A stretch of 64,000 nt of DNA, taken from positions 1 to 64,000 of the forward strand of contig JAGHQL010000039.1 of assembly GCA_020080175.1 (NCBI GenBank). The letters are read 5' to 3'. Under the pieces are notes generated by a model. That model was not told where the DNA came from. It made no database searches and saw only the letters and a program-made list of their open reading frames with translations. Positions 45,132 to 57,444 of the stretch are shown one piece after another. The position numbers and the translations under genes are program-made. Position 1 is the first letter of the stretch; every line of letters starts with the position of its first letter. The stretch comes from Glutinoglossum americanum. Taxonomy: Eukaryota > Ascomycota > Geoglossomycetes > Geoglossales > Geoglossaceae.

Positions 45132-47371
45132 TAGTATGGTGGGAGTTTCACCAGCTTTTCCATTAGTGCGATGTGACAGCGTCCTGAATTTCGACGCGCC
45201 ATTGGACTTTCGCTAGCACGTTTCGCCCCAATCTCAACAACAATCTCTCAACCCACCGTTGGTCGATCGTACGTTCGTTTGGGTACTCTCCTCTACTGGG
45301 GACGTGCCGCCTTGGAATCGAGCCCCTCACAATACGTAACGCATCGCATCACCCGACATTCCACCATTCCTGCATTCCAATCATTCCTGTCTGTTCCTGG
45401 TCTTGCAATATCTCCCCGCCTCGTCAGTCGTTGTCAATCGTCAGTCGCCGATCGCCAATCGCCAATTATTCTCCACGTCTTGCGTCTTTCTACCGTCACT
45501 ATCATCATCACCGTCGTCTTCATTTTGGTCCGGCTGCTGGCACGGCTGGGGCGACTTTTTCACGAAAAATTCGGACTTTTACTTTTGTTATCGGTCGCCC
45601 GAGGCGCTGCTCGATTGATGGTTTGGAGCGGCCTTATGCATGCATGAGGGCGGTGCAGACACCGCTTGCATGCAATGGGCCATTCTATTTAGCCTGAGTC
45701 GTCCCAAATCGAGGGCGAGGTGCAGATAACCACGTGGCGAGCTGGGGCTGACATGAGGTCTCTTTAATTCCATTGAGCGGGGTTGGGCTGTACGGTTGGG
45801 CATTCAGGCGTTTGGAAATTCCTGAAGGAAGGCTACATACAAATATAATGCAAAGCTTGATCGATGATGTTTTGGAAAACAATATTATACCATCTTAATG
45901 TTAATAGAACGCGGCAGCCAGCTGAGGCGAGCTGCAATCCAATTTGAATTTCAGCTGTGCCAACTCCTTGTATCATCGCCTCATCTCCTCGCGTTGTTCC
46001 AATCTGGGATTTGAGACATGGGAAACTAAAAGTGGCGATCTGGTGTTACCAGTTAAGTCGCGTTGTAGGATAAACGACTGGATTCCCTTGAAAAACCCGG
46101 GTAGGTAGGATGGATAAGGCTCACGACATCAAGACGTTATACATCAAGACGTTATACATCACTTATACATCACTTATACATCACAAACCTCACGTCGCAA
46201 CCATACACCACACACCACCAATAACACCAATGGGCTCCTTTGGTTATTCTTCATCGGGCGGGGTAGCTTTACGAAGTAGTTAGGCTAATGTAGTTGGACG
46301 GAGATAGCGCGTTAGGGCGCGCAGACCTTGATTCATAATCTCTCTAGCTTCCCTCTCGATTGCCAATTTCCCCGCGGTGCGCCCGAGGAGGTGAGGAGGG
46401 TGAGGAGGAAAGACCCTGATATGGCAATAGTTGGCCCATTTGCTAACCGACTTCAACGATTGACTCCAACCGAAGGGTATAACGGCAGAGGCCTGTGCGC
46501 AAAGCGTACGACTTACGTGGGACAGAGTTGCTCTGTAGCTTGGGAGACTTCTTCCCGTGACGTCAACCGCCACCTGCAACCGCCTGGCAAACTCCTTCGT
46601 TTAATTTGCAATTTGCAGTCAATCCTTCGGCAGGCGGTGAGAAGTTGGCCAGGAATCGAGTGCAGACCCGTCCGTCGAGGACCGAACCCAAATCCTGGCG
46701 AACAACTATCTATCTCGAGGTAGAGCACTATGTATGTAGATGCAAGCACTCACGACCAAGCGAAGGGCAGACACTCTTCCTGGTCTGAGAGAGAAAAAGA
46801 AATGAAAAAAAACAAACCAAAACCCTGCTAGATCAAGATCAATGGATAGATGGGCAGCAGAAGAGTGGGGAACTTGGGGATGGGTTACTCTGGTGGGGGA
46901 TGAGCTCGGTGTGACGGACGGATCCTTCGTCAATATTTCTAGCCGCCGTATTCGAACACGGATTGCGCCACAAGGGGATGTTGTTAGAGATTGATAAAGC
47001 CATCACCCAGGGCGGCACAGAGATAGAGACGTTATGGATCGTCGGCGGCAACAATTGACGGGCCACAGAGCCCCACAACCACCGCTTGGCGTCCCCTTGG
47101 GCTAATCTTACCGGCTCCGTCTTACGGCTTCTGCTCCACCTCGAGTCAACCTTGTCCTTTCCGCTCGGGGAATTTGCACACCTCGCGCAAACTCGGTCTC
47201 TTACGTGCTCTTTACACATACCATGTACGTCAAAAATTCTTCTGCAACTGGGCGCGCCACCTGATCCAAGGTCGGGCTTCTCCGTTACGAGCGACTTATC
47301 TTCGATCTAGACTTTCTCTAGCGCATCGCTTTATTTCATCCCGCGCCATCCTTTTCCGTTTCGTGTTGATA
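45132..47371. other. Gene-poor region, 2.2 kb
   Basis: No supportable gene. It holds a short tandem repeat (46126-46185) and CT-rich stretches; the last few hundred bases are the promoter side of SAM37. Confidence 0.45.
46126..46185. repeat. Short tandem repeat, 15- and 11-bp units
   Basis: Two copies of ACATCAAGACGTTAT run directly into copies of ATACATCACTT; the second unit looks like a shortened form of the first. Confidence 0.8.
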
Positions 47372-48890
47372 ATGATCCTTGAGCTTCACGTCTGGGGTCC
47401 GGCCTTCACCTTGCCATCCATCGATCCACAGTGCCTCGCCGCAATCGCATATTTGACGCACGTTGTGCCACGGGACCACTGGGTCCTGATAGCAGGCGAT
47501 GCTTCGGCGCTGAGTTCGACGAGTGAGTGCTCCATGCGGCAGGTGGTTTCGGCTGCCCAATTTTGCCTGTATGCAAGGCAGGAAGAGAAGTGGCTGACGC
47601 GTGATTCTCTGGTGGTTAGAAGAATTGCCTTCGCTCCGTCAAGGCCCTACATGGATTGGGGGATTCAGGAATATAATCAAATATCTACGGCAATTTAGAA
47701 CAGGATGGGATCTTGATGCTGGCCTTACGCGGGATGAAAGAGCTGATTGTATAGCGTGAGCCTCCCCTTTTTTTTTTTTTATCTTCCCCAACCCTAGTTC
47801 CAACGTCAGACGATTTTGCTTAGGTTCGGTTCTGAACGTGTGCCCTAGCTTCTCGTCATTGGTTGAAGCAAATGCCCGGTCTCTCTTGGACCTCTCGCTC
47901 TTTGTCTCCAGCAAGAATTACGAGGCTGTCACCCGTCCACTCTACTCTGCTGTCCTACCGTGGCCGATACAATATTTTAGCCTTCCTAAACTTCGCTCTG
48001 CTGCCAAGGCGCGAACGGACCATCTGGGCTTCTCATCTCTGGATGTCGATACGGCAGGCGAGAAGGAAGCCTCCACCTCTGCAGCAGCTTCAGCATCGTT
48101 GATCCCCCCGAGCCTTAGACATTCCAAAGAGACTTTAAGGACCGTGCTCACTCAACCAGTCCATGCAAGCCAGTTTCGACTAGACGCATTAATAGCTTCC
48201 GTTCTAGATCCCTTGCAGGAGCTCCTTGGAGAAAAGCAGTTCTTTCTGTCGGATACGCAGGTCTCCAGTCTAGACTGTCTGGTGCTGGGCTATCTTGCTC
48301 TTTTCCTCTACCCTGACCTCCCACAATCGTGGTTAGCGGACACGATGCGAAGGAAGTACGCAAGACTGTGTGGCTACGTTAGTGGTCACCACGGTCGTTT
48401 TTTTGGATGTCCCATCACTATTCATGACTTCCGGATAGCCAATCACGAAGTAAAGCTGCAAGAGCTGGATGGTAGCAGAGCTGCACATTACACCGTACTT
48501 CCGTGGGCAACTCCAAATACAGGGGGATTCGTACAGATCAGCAGCTTGCTACTTGAGAGTGTCACAGATTTGCTTCCTCTAAACCATATACCTAAGATAA
48601 ATCGAACAAACGGAACGACTGGCGGCATTCATACAACGAATGCGGATTCCGATAGTGTTGGCATTGTTCCACGTAATTGGGCACTGAGCTCTCAAGTTCT
48701 CGCTACGGTGGCGGGCGTATCGGCAGCATTAGGCTACCTACTTTATGCGGGTCTATCGCAAGGGGAAAGGCAAGAGAAGACATCCCTTCGGGACTTGGGT
48801 GAAGCAGGAGCTATTCTTTCCGGTATAGTTGACTACCGTGCCACAGCGCAGGAGCAACGGCCACCAGAGAATGGCAGTTCCTCTGATTGA
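47372..48890 (+). CDS. SAM37: Sam37/metaxin, mitochondrial outer-membrane SAM complex
   Basis: Exons 47372-47522, 47620-47755 and 47849-48890 give 442 residues. Sam37 is the metaxin-like subunit of the sorting and assembly machinery that inserts beta-barrel proteins. MILELHVWGPAFTLPSIDP starts the thioredoxin-like GST fold; splicing restores ELPSLRQGPTWIGGFRNIIKYL and then AFSSLVEANARSLLDLSL, both typical. The GST C-terminal part holds FFLSDTQVSSLDCLVLGYLALFLY. A hydrophobic segment near residue 390 (VLATVAGVSAALGYLLYAG) can be a membrane anchor. The third acceptor is 47847-47848; an AG 22 bp upstream breaks the frame. Complete. Confidence 0.93.
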
Positions 48891-49722
48891 GGTGGACGGA
48901 AGAATTACTTCTCCAAAGCCTCGTCATCTTTCGGGAGACCCTCATTAAAAACCGTATAAAAACTCACCTCAATGGGAAATAGAAAGGCGCTGGCTGTATA
49001 ATACAGGGCTAGAGATATATAGACACACGGACAAAATGTATTCTAAATGTAAAAGCACACGATAAACCGACCTTGAGACTTTTAGTGAAGCAGTGAAGCT
49101 TGAAAGCGGGACCTTTGTCACCGCCGCGGGGGGTGGGATTTTACACCAGATCTCTTGTGCCCGAGCCACAGGAGAGACACCCACCACGGCGACCACATCC
49201 CCACTCTCACCGAGCAGACAGGACCCCCATGAAGGGGGGAACGCACGGATTTACTACAAAAGATATCGTTCAATTCATCCTGCCTAGCCTGCATGCCTAT
49301 TGATAAAAAGACCAGCCAGCCTGAAAGAAAAATAAAACTTGACAACTTGCTGATTGACTTGGGATAGATAGAGAGAGACGCCCGGAGAGAGAGAGAGAGA
49401 GAGAGAGAGGAGATGGAGATAGGATAACATAAAAGCGAGGAAGATATAATAAAAGGGCAATGTTGTTTGTGGCGGCGGGGTGAGAGGATATATAATGCTA
49501 GCAAGGCTGTTATTCTTTTTTTCTTTTTCTTTTAATAACTTTATTTTCGCCCGCCCGCCCCCCCTCGTGATGCCATCATCGCGTCGCCCGCAGTAATTCC
49601 CCATATCACTTTGTGCCACCCATTGAAGGAATATCGTCATCGGAAAACCTCTCACTTCCCCTTCGACACCGAAAGGGCCTCAACCGACACCAATCAGCTA
49701 TCCACCGACCCCTCATCCTTCC
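48891..49722. other. Convergent 3' region with microsatellite
   Basis: 832 bp between two convergent genes, including the GA microsatellite at 49385-49408 and a T-rich stretch at 49513-49535. No gene. Confidence 0.45.
49385..49408. repeat. (GA)n microsatellite
   Basis: About 12 uninterrupted GA dinucleotides. Confidence 0.9.
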
Positions 49723-50667
49723 CTATACGATAAACTTGGCCTTCGCCCTGCTACTCCCCGCGTGCTGACTGTCGATATGTCCCGAAAACTCCACAACCTC
49801 GTTATCCCTCAACCTCAACACCTCCCTAAATCTTCGCCCGATCCCCATCAGCACCTCTTTGCCCTTCTCCGCATTTCTGCCCTTGCCTCCCGCATTGTCG
49901 CCGTCTCCGCCACCGGGGATCGGTTTCCCGGTGGTGCGAGTCCAGAGGCCGATGCGGTAGAAGCCCTTGCGGACATTGACTACGACGCCCATGACCTCGC
50001 CGTCGTCGCTGTTCTCGAGGGTCTCGCCGATAGCGGCGAGCATGACGTGGAGCCAGAGCTCGTCGATGGGGACGCTACGTTTGTCTTTGAATTGGTAGGC
50101 CCATTTGCCGCCGTGTTTGTTTTGGATGTCTTCCCATTCGGGACGGACTCCTTCTTTGAAGAGGTGGTAGTCGGATTTGAGGGCAAGTTCGGAGGTTGGG
50201 GTGATGTTGTTCTGAAGGCAAAGTGTTAACGATGAAGCTTCTTCTCTTAGCTTGGAGAGATAGGACGAGTGAGATGCGTGAATACACATACGTAGATACC
50301 CCAGAATTCCTCCACAGAGTCGAATGTTACAACATCTTTCAGCAGGTCGTTCCAGTTGTCGGCCTTTATAAGCCCTTGTCAGCATCTCTCCAAGCAGGAA
50401 CTGAAACACAAAGCGTACCTTGCCGCTCGGAGGCTTCGTAAACCAAAGAGTCCAATTATGCATGAGAGGATGCTTGACATTGAAATTATCCGCATCATGA
50501 AACACAGTAATCTGTTCTAGCTGCTGGCCATCCTTCTTTGGATCAACGTTCTCGTCCGCGTTCGTGCTGCCAGGGGGAGGGGAGATAGGAATGGTATCGA
50601 GCGGCACAGGAGACTTGGGGTTAATAGCATTATTCGAAGCTGCAGTTGCAGCTGCTAGTGTTGTCAT
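49723..50667 (-). CDS. eIF4E: Translation initiation factor eIF4E, cap-binding
   Basis: Exons 50667-50419, 50363-50292 and 50211-49723 give 269 residues. It binds the mRNA 5' cap in the eIF4F complex. HPLMHNWTLWFTKPP opens the fold, the 72-nt middle exon supplies ADNWNDLLKDVVTFDSVEEFWGIY in two parts with the cap-stacking Trp, and HLFKEGVRPEWEDIQNKHGG supplies the second; then ELWLHVMLAAIGE and VVVNVRKGFYRIGLWTR. The first 55 residues are a disordered Pro-rich extension. An insert of about 25 Gly/Asp/Lys-rich residues sits after WTRTTGKPI. Exon lengths are all multiples of three. Complete. Confidence 0.96.
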   Translation of the reverse strand: MTTLAAATAASNNAINPKSPVPLDTIPISPPPGSTNADENVDPKKDGQQLEQITVFHDADNFNVKHPLMHNWTLWFTKPPSGKVRFVFQFLLGEMLTRAYKGRQLERPAERCCNIRLCGGILGYLRMCIHASHSSYLSKLREEASSLTLCLQNNITPTSELALKSDYHLFKEGVRPEWEDIQNKHGGKWAYQFKDKRSVPIDELWLHVMLAAIGETLENSDDGEVMGVVVNVRKGFYRIGLWTRTTGKPIPGGGDGDNAGGKGRNAEKGKEVLMGIGRRFREVLRLRDNEVVEFSGHIDSQHAGSSRAKAKFIV

Positions 50668-51268
50668 CGCTGTGGTGATTGGAAAATGATGTGAGGATGA
50701 GACGGGGGATGGGTTTTAGAGGATCGGACTACTTGGGGGAAGGCGCAAAACGCGGAAGAGACGAAGAAATCAAGAGACAAATAGGCTAAGCCTTGAAGGA
50801 AAAGGATTAGCCCTGTAGGAAAAACCTAGTATAACAGGAAACGCGCGACTTTGCTCCTGGCAAAGGGATTTATGGAGTTTTAGGTGTTACTTTGCTGAAC
50901 CACTGCTTTGAGAGTCAAAATTTAGGTCGATGCCAAGAGCTTGAGCGCCTCGCCCGCTGCTTTTGGATATATTAGGTATCTCATTTCAGGCGGCAATCTA
51001 ATCCTTGTATATAAGAAAATAGGATCGGATATGCGCCTGCGTTGAATGCTCTATCTGTGTATAAGATGCACGCTGAGAAACAAAAATCTGCGCGCAAGCC
51101 AAATAAACCGCTGATGGGATTCCGCCGTTCGCGCCAGTACAACATGCACCACGCCTAATCACAAGAGAAAGCCACCTATGGAATACCCCCGGCTGCGTCT
51201 AGCACTGCGCTCACCGTTGGTTGCTGAGATAGCTCAGATAGGAATTCCAGCCTACGCTCCGGCACTAA
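50668..51268. other. Intergenic region
   Basis: 601 bp upstream of eIF4E and downstream of the Mpv17-like gene, both on the minus strand. No gene or distinct motif. Confidence 0.4.
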
Positions 51269-52009
51269 TTAGTAGTCTTTCGAGATAATAGCAACAGAGA
51301 TACACAGAAACCCACCTAGAGCAATCACGTTTACGAACATGACCCTATGTTCTAACGGGACCAGCCTGAAGTTCACAAGCTGCACAAAAGGCCAAACGGT
51401 CCAATTCTTGATCATAGCCGTCTTGTAAGTCTTCTCCAACTTCTCTCTTGGGTCCGAGCCCTCCATGATGGCCATGCTGCTAAGGAACACAAAGAGGTTG
51501 AAGGGTGAAAAGAGTAATTGATCGGCCGCAACACGTGCAACTATCTCAGCTTTTTTGCTGGACATACGGACTTTCTGCTGGAGGATCTTGAACCAGGTTG
51601 TAGCAGTAGGCCCGAAGATAACTGGTTAGGATTAGCACGTCTGGTGCAGGAGGCTGGATGTCCGAAGAGCCACCATACAGCTTCCGTAGAACCCCATACG
51701 TCCAGTACGAGCAAAATTATGGTTCTCCACACCGACTTTCTCTACTGCCTGCTGGGCCAACACATCGCCAGTCGTAAAGAGTATCTACAATGGACATGGA
51801 GTCGGTCAGTGGGTGTTATGCGTTAACACTGACGGTGAAGCCGCGAACTAATAACTAGCTGTCAACTAGGCTTTACGAACTCCAGATGTTACGCTCTGTG
51901 TGAGAATAGGACGCTGTGCAAGTTTTAATCGGTACCTGCGCGTTTTCGCAAACAGCTGGTTAGCAAACTTTTGAGTTGTGCGCGAAACTTGACCGTACCA
52001 TCCAATCAT
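51269..52009 (-). CDS. Mpv17/PMP22 family membrane protein
   Basis: Exons 52009-51881, 51784-51679 and 51621-51269 give 195 residues, the normal size. These four-helix proteins sit in the inner mitochondrial or peroxisomal membrane. Splicing yields the family order: [19 protein letters not shown], then [56 protein letters not shown] and the signature [20 protein letters not shown]. The first donor is GTTCGT, slightly unusual but required to give SGILFTTGD. The N-terminus before residue 25 is basic and lacks acidic residues, suggesting a mitochondrial relative. Which member (Sym1-like or other) is unclear. Confidence 0.92.
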
Positions 52010-53022
52010 ATTTACTATAGCGGCGAGGTTTAAAGTGCGAAGAGCGGAGATGATTCTATTCTTCAATGGGAAAGTGCGGAGCAATTTGCGGAGAGTGTGG
52101 AGTGGAGAGCGAGCTTCTAGGAGCTTTTTATTTTCTACGCCTTGCGTACCTGCATCGTGGAAATGCGTCATGTGTGAGGTAGGTACCGTGATACGTAGTC
52201 AATAAGCAGCCAAGCCGCATGACGGGAAAATCAACAAACACTAAGTTTAGGAATATTGGAGTAAAATTCAGCATTAACTGTCGAAGTGTACAATATTCTT
52301 GGAAGTCTGGATATACACATGGTTGCAATCTGGTGGAGGTGCTCAGTTATCGACATCGAACTACAGATCGCACTTAGGCGCCTCAAACATGTAACATCGA
52401 TAAATGAGCAACTATCACAGAAACACCAGATTCTACATTATTAAAAGGTGCTTATTTATCGAAACTATGATTCAAGTACAGACAGAATAGCAGGAGGCAA
52501 CAAGGAAACAGAACCGCCGGGTGAGTCGGTGAGTGAGAGTGCAAGCAATAGCGAAAACAAGTGCAGGTGAGCTACGAAAAGCACCAATGAGAGGCGATCC
52601 AATGACGAATGAAGTGTGGCGCAATTTATGACAAGGAAATAAAAGAGCGAGGCAGCAATGACCGTTTTCAACGCTTCTAGCCAGTCAGTTCTAGTAGGCG
52701 ATATACTATACAACCGCCGTTGAGAGAAGCAAGCTGCAGGGAATATTCCTGAGCAAGCGTAGTAGTCATCGTAGACTGGATGCGCTTTTCCGATGAAGTT
52801 TGGAGAATGGGAAGCGGAATATCTGGAAATCATTCTACCAAAGCCATTTGAGACTATCAATGTTCCTCAACACCCTCCTGTAAGCAAAAGAACCAAAAAC
52901 AACTCGTAGTTAAAAGTGATTTAAGACGGGTTGAGCCTAGGTTTACAAGATAGTTAGTGGAAATGCCATTCATACTCGGCAAATCGGGTGTGGATAGCAG
53001 AGGTGTGGGGACTCACAGTCTT
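52010..53022. other. Intergenic region, 1.0 kb
   Basis: A 131-codon frame on the minus strand (52465-52860) has hydrophobic stretches but no family, and lies where the 3' UTR of the syntaxin gene is expected. I see nothing supportable. Confidence 0.4.
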
Positions 53023-54695
53023 TTAGACCGGTTTGGGCTTGTTTTTATTGACGAGCGTGACAACGACTGCTACTATAACAATGACAATGATGATGAGGAC
53101 TAAACACTCTATGTTAGCCAAAGGGTAGTATACACAAACTTCAAAGGCGAGTTCCACTTACGAACGACCAATAAGCACCACCATTTCTTCCGGTTTCGGC
53201 TTCTCGCACTGTCAATAGCAGTGTTGATCTGCGTGTTGGCCATGTCAACATTTTCCACCGTCTCTCTGCCTTGTTCATCGATAAGTTCGACGGCAGCCTC
53301 CGATTGCACGACAATCGCCTCCATGTCCTGGAATAACTGTGCGAGCTCGATCATCTGCTGCTCGATCTTCTGAATAGCCTGGTGTCTGCTCTCGACGGCG
53401 CGGAGGGCTGACTGGGCTTGTCCACGACGGTCACTTTGAAGTAGCTACACTCGCACATCAGATAGACTCACCCGGAGAGGCTTGAAAGGAGGGTATACTT
53501 ACAGCTTGGCTAAACACTTGTTGGTTCGATGTGTCCTCGCATGCTTCTCGGACTTCGGCATCACTGGCATCTGGTCTGACAATCCTGTATTGTCTCTCCA
53601 TTTGCGCCTGTAGCTTCTTCCGGAACTCCACCTCCACATTTTGGTACTGATTGATGGCAGCCTTAAGCTTGCGATCGATCTTACCCACTTGCTGCGCATT
53701 TCGAGGGCTGCCCGAGTCAGGTTGAGATTTTATCTTCTTTACACGTTGCGCAAAGTTACGGTAAAGAGTCATTGTCTCGGAGCTGAGCGCGTCCAGTTCG
53801 CGATTGGTGGCGGTGCCTGAACTCGCATCGGGGTCATCGAGGGATCTTGTCTGAAGGAATCTTAAACGTTCGAGGTTGCTTTCAATAGCGTCAATGCCTC
53901 TGTCAATGTCTCTGCATTCGTTCAGAATAGCATTGGGGTCTCCGGCATATGCTTGGCCCCCTCCAGTCTGGCCATTCAGCGGAGCCATTTCGACATCGGT
54001 TCTCCCTATAAGGTTGGTCTCCAATTAGATCTGATCAAAGGCTGAAAGGATATCGTGTGAAAAACAAATGCGTTCTTTAAAAATTATTGATAAAGGTTTG
54101 GCTCTCCCCATCAGATCGCTCGTCGGTCAACACTTCCCTTCTCGCCCGGTATCCTTTCAACAGCTGTGATAGTGGCAATTGGATCCCAGTATGTAGAGGA
54201 CGGACAAGCGAAAACGAAACAAGTGAACTTACCATATCCTCCACCTTGTTCTTCATCATACCGGTTACCATAGCCGTAACCCCCCTGCCCCCTACGTTGG
54301 TCATACGGATTGCCTCCTCTTCCTCCTTGATCATTGTTGTAGCCCCTGCCAAGATAAAGTCATTAGTAACCCTCTCAGACAGCATATCCGCTCGACCCCA
54401 AGCTGAGCTTGGCTATGGCTACCAGATGTCCAGCCACTTAGAAGATAGGACATGATCCTCAAGTAGTGAAAAGCCAATAATCTCAGGACATAGCGTTAAG
54501 GTCGTAAGAAAGGAAGCGACTAACCCGTACTGTTGGAATCCGGGAAGCAATTAGCATAAGGATTCTTTAAAATATCTCAACCAAAAACTCCCCATAACGC
54601 AAGGGACTGCTTCCGGAGCCTCAATTGGAAGGCCCGCGTTATGCGTGTTTGGATAACAGCTGATGATCATTATAGAAGTGGCCACTTACACTCAT
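53023..54695 (-). CDS. SSO1: Plasma-membrane t-SNARE, Sso1/Sso2-type syntaxin (Qa)
   Basis: Exons 54345-54233, 54005-53503, 53444-53162 and 53099-53023 are well supported; the 5' end needs ATGAGT at 54695-54690 and a 5-nt exon at 54529-54525, giving MSYGGYNNDQGG and 328 residues in all with every phase consistent. It mediates fusion of secretory vesicles with Sec9 and Snc. The Gly/Tyr-rich N-terminus (QGGYGYGNRYDEEQGGGYG) is usual in filamentous fungi. The Habc bundle starts at ILNECRDIDRGIDAIESNLE; the SNARE helix holds LFQDMEAIVVQSEAAVELID, where the Gln is the zero-layer residue; KKWW precedes a C-terminal hydrophobic anchor (LLIIIVIVIVAVVVTLV), formed across the last intron. The tiny exon is the only doubtful part. 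Confidence 0.93.
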
Positions 54696-55023
54696 CTTTC
54701 AAACACGTCTTCTGGTATCAGCTTCCGGATTATTAGAGGGACCTAACTATCTGATGGAAGATAAGATCAAATGAATGGCAGGGCGACACGCAGAGATAAT
54801 GCTGATCGCAGCAAGCAGGAAGATGGGTGATAATTGCGTGGTGTTGGTGAAAAGAAACGAACGACGGCTGCCTCCTTGTCGCTAAATCCCAGCCGCACAA
54901 CAGTTTCGGATTAGCGCGCCACACACTATCACAAATTGCTCATAATTAGAACATGTGTGAGGCTGGACATGCATAGTTATTCAGCTACACAGCCTCTCTC
55001 GAACGGTTGTGCGGACATGAAGT
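54696..55023. other. Intergenic, promoter side of the syntaxin gene
   Basis: 328 bp between two minus-strand genes. No gene. Confidence 0.4.
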
Positions 55024-56874
55024 TTACATGACAGTATCTGGCGAATTGGAAGAGATGGAACCATTCGCTCTGCCCCATCTTACTTTCTCGTCCCCACCTT
55101 CCCAATCTTTCTCCACATAACCAAGCATTCGCTTGACTCTCTCCACTATCTGCGGGTCGCCCGTATTTTTCCCAATGTTGTCACTGATCTTGATTGCTGG
55201 CCTCCCAGCAGCAGACGACAGTTTTATAACGATATTTAAAGGGACAGACTTCTTACCAGTGGAAGTATTAATAAAGTCATCTAAGCGGAATGTTAATCCA
55301 AGACTTGGGTATTGGTCTTTGGGAAGTACAACTCGGGATGCCCGTGTAACTTACTTGTGAGGTAGGTCCCGATGCCGAATGTCGTGTCGAATCCAGCCTT
55401 TTCCGATTCAGCCATATACTTCACGCACAGCTCGATATTCAGAGAATCTGAGAAAACAATCGTTTTCTTGTCCTAGGATAAGTCAACAACGAGCTCTCAG
55501 CCTTGCGTACTGACAACTGCCAACTTACCTTCACACCAATGCTATCGTAAAATTCACGTACCATCCGAACAAATCCAGCAGGATCCCCAGAGTCTTGACG
55601 AACTCCAGTGAACACCTCAGCATACGTCTTTAACTTCCCCCCTGACCTAGCCTGCAGTTTTGTGTTCCCCTCTACCTTGTCTGGATCTATAGATGCGGGT
55701 GTAGATACCGGGGCACCAGAATCGCCTAATTCAGCTCTATCGAACGACCCAATAGGTTTCTTGAATGACTCAAGAAAGACGGGAGTGCCAAATGTATCCG
55801 TAAGGGTAACCCCCAGTACCTACACCAATCAATTTCTAATCGTTACCGTTCTAGCAGATCATTCAAACTTACGCCTTCGCCAAAGCAACCTACCCAGCAC
55901 TCCAGTGCGGTCTCACTAGCGCTCAAGTAATCGTTTGTGATTGCAGCGATGCCCATAAACCACTCATGGGCAATGGTGCCTACTGGCACGATGCCGTATT
56001 TGTGAGCAAAATGGACATTACTTGTCCCTAATAGTCTCCCTTTCCAGCCATGATCTGCGCTGTCTCCCACAGCCCGAATCAGGCCCTCCAATACTAAATC
56101 TTGGGTATGATAATCTCGCCTCCTCCTAGTTCCGAACTCGGAGAACTTGATTCCATGATGTAGCAATGACACACCCTTCCTGTAGGCAGTTTCTGCAGGT
56201 CACTGGCTGTTAGAAGTTCGGCCACCAGTCCTCTTATTGATTTGCTCACCTTCCTGACCGTCATAAGCCCATGCTCGGTCACAGAATCTGAAGTATGCTT
56301 CGCTTGTTAGTGCTAGTAGCGGGATCTCGTATAAGATCGTCTCCACCCAAAGGCCCCTTACTCCTAGCATAACTTCACCATTTTCTTCTCCGCTATGACC
56401 TTCGACCGGGTGGAACGATAGGGTAATCTGCTGAGACGGGTCCAGCTGAAAAGTAGATAGGTAATCGATATATTCCTGTCCAAGATACGGGCAAGACTTT
56501 CGGAGAAACTCTAGCTCGTCTGAGGAGATTGTGATATTCCCAAGCTCTATATGGGTGGGTCAACCTTTCGGGATGACCAAATAAGCCCGGAGAAGCTCGA
56601 TGGGAAGCATACTGCCTATTTGCGCTTCCAGCCAAAGAAATGCTGCCCGGCTGAACTTCAAATCCGGAGTCCGGTTTGTGAAATTGTAGGTAACCTCTAG
56701 CGATATTTCAGTGTTCAGCCCTTCGTTAAAGTTACAGCCACAAAAGCGCTCACCGACGTCCGGAAAGTACCTCAATACAGCGCATTGCATCGTTAGCTTA
56801 TAAAGGTCAGTATCCAGGAGAGAGAAGATGGCGCCTGGAAGACCGCCAGGGTTTTGCATCTTGCTAGACTGCAT
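55024..56874 (-). CDS. NPT1: Nicotinate phosphoribosyltransferase
   Basis: Seven exons (56874-56754, 56696-56613, 56546-56250, 56192-55873, 55819-55529, 55472-55355, 55280-55024) encode 495 residues. It makes nicotinate mononucleotide from nicotinate and PRPP with ATP, the entry of NAD salvage. Family segments in order: [29 protein letters not shown] (made by the first splice), [39 protein letters not shown] with the conserved basic loop, [61 protein letters not shown] and [14 protein letters not shown]. All exon phases agree. An insert of about 45 Pro/Ser/Gly-rich residues (near residue 300) between [14 protein letters not shown] and [12 protein letters not shown] is longer than in yeast. 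Complete. Confidence 0.95.
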
Positions 56875-57444
56875 AATGTACTGTCACTCCAAAATTGAGA
56901 GCTGGACATGAAGAAGCTCAAGAAATAATCCCGACTTAAGCCCTCTTATCCCGCGATTGCTTCCAGTGATATGACGAAATTTAGCGAGACTTGGCACGAG
57001 CCAACTCCCAGCATCTTGAAGAATAGAAACGCACGATACCCGAAGGAGCCACCACGCAGGAACCACGCATGCGGCATCGACATTTGCAGGTGACACAAGT
57101 AATTCTTGATTATACGAAAAACTCCATGTATAAACTAAAGCATAGAGTTTGATAATGTAAGGCGATAAGGTCAATAGTGATGCTTCCGATATCTTTTTCC
57201 ATTTGAAGATTCTTTCTAGTTCGAAAGCAAGCGGCGCAATACGATAGATACTTATTATTTGCTACGAGATCTAATTTACAGTCTTGGTTATGATTACATT
57301 CTTATTTTGAGCGCTTTATTTAATGATAGCTCCCTTGTCTATTGGGGTGTGTTGGGAGCTGTGTTGTCTAATCGTACATTATATTATAATATAGCGTTCC
57401 CCTCTTGAGAAACACGGAAATAAGTGGGACTTGATTTGTTCGGT
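56875..57444. other. Intergenic region
   Basis: 570 bp between two minus-strand genes; AT-rich near 57200-57400. No gene. Confidence 0.4.

Noticed and set aside
46126-46185. Possible CRISPR-like direct repeats
   Set aside because: Units are adjacent without spacers, in a eukaryotic genome; a simple tandem repeat.
52465-52860. 131-codon minus-strand frame with hydrophobic segments
   Set aside because: No family, no good start context, and it lies in the expected 3' UTR of the syntaxin gene.
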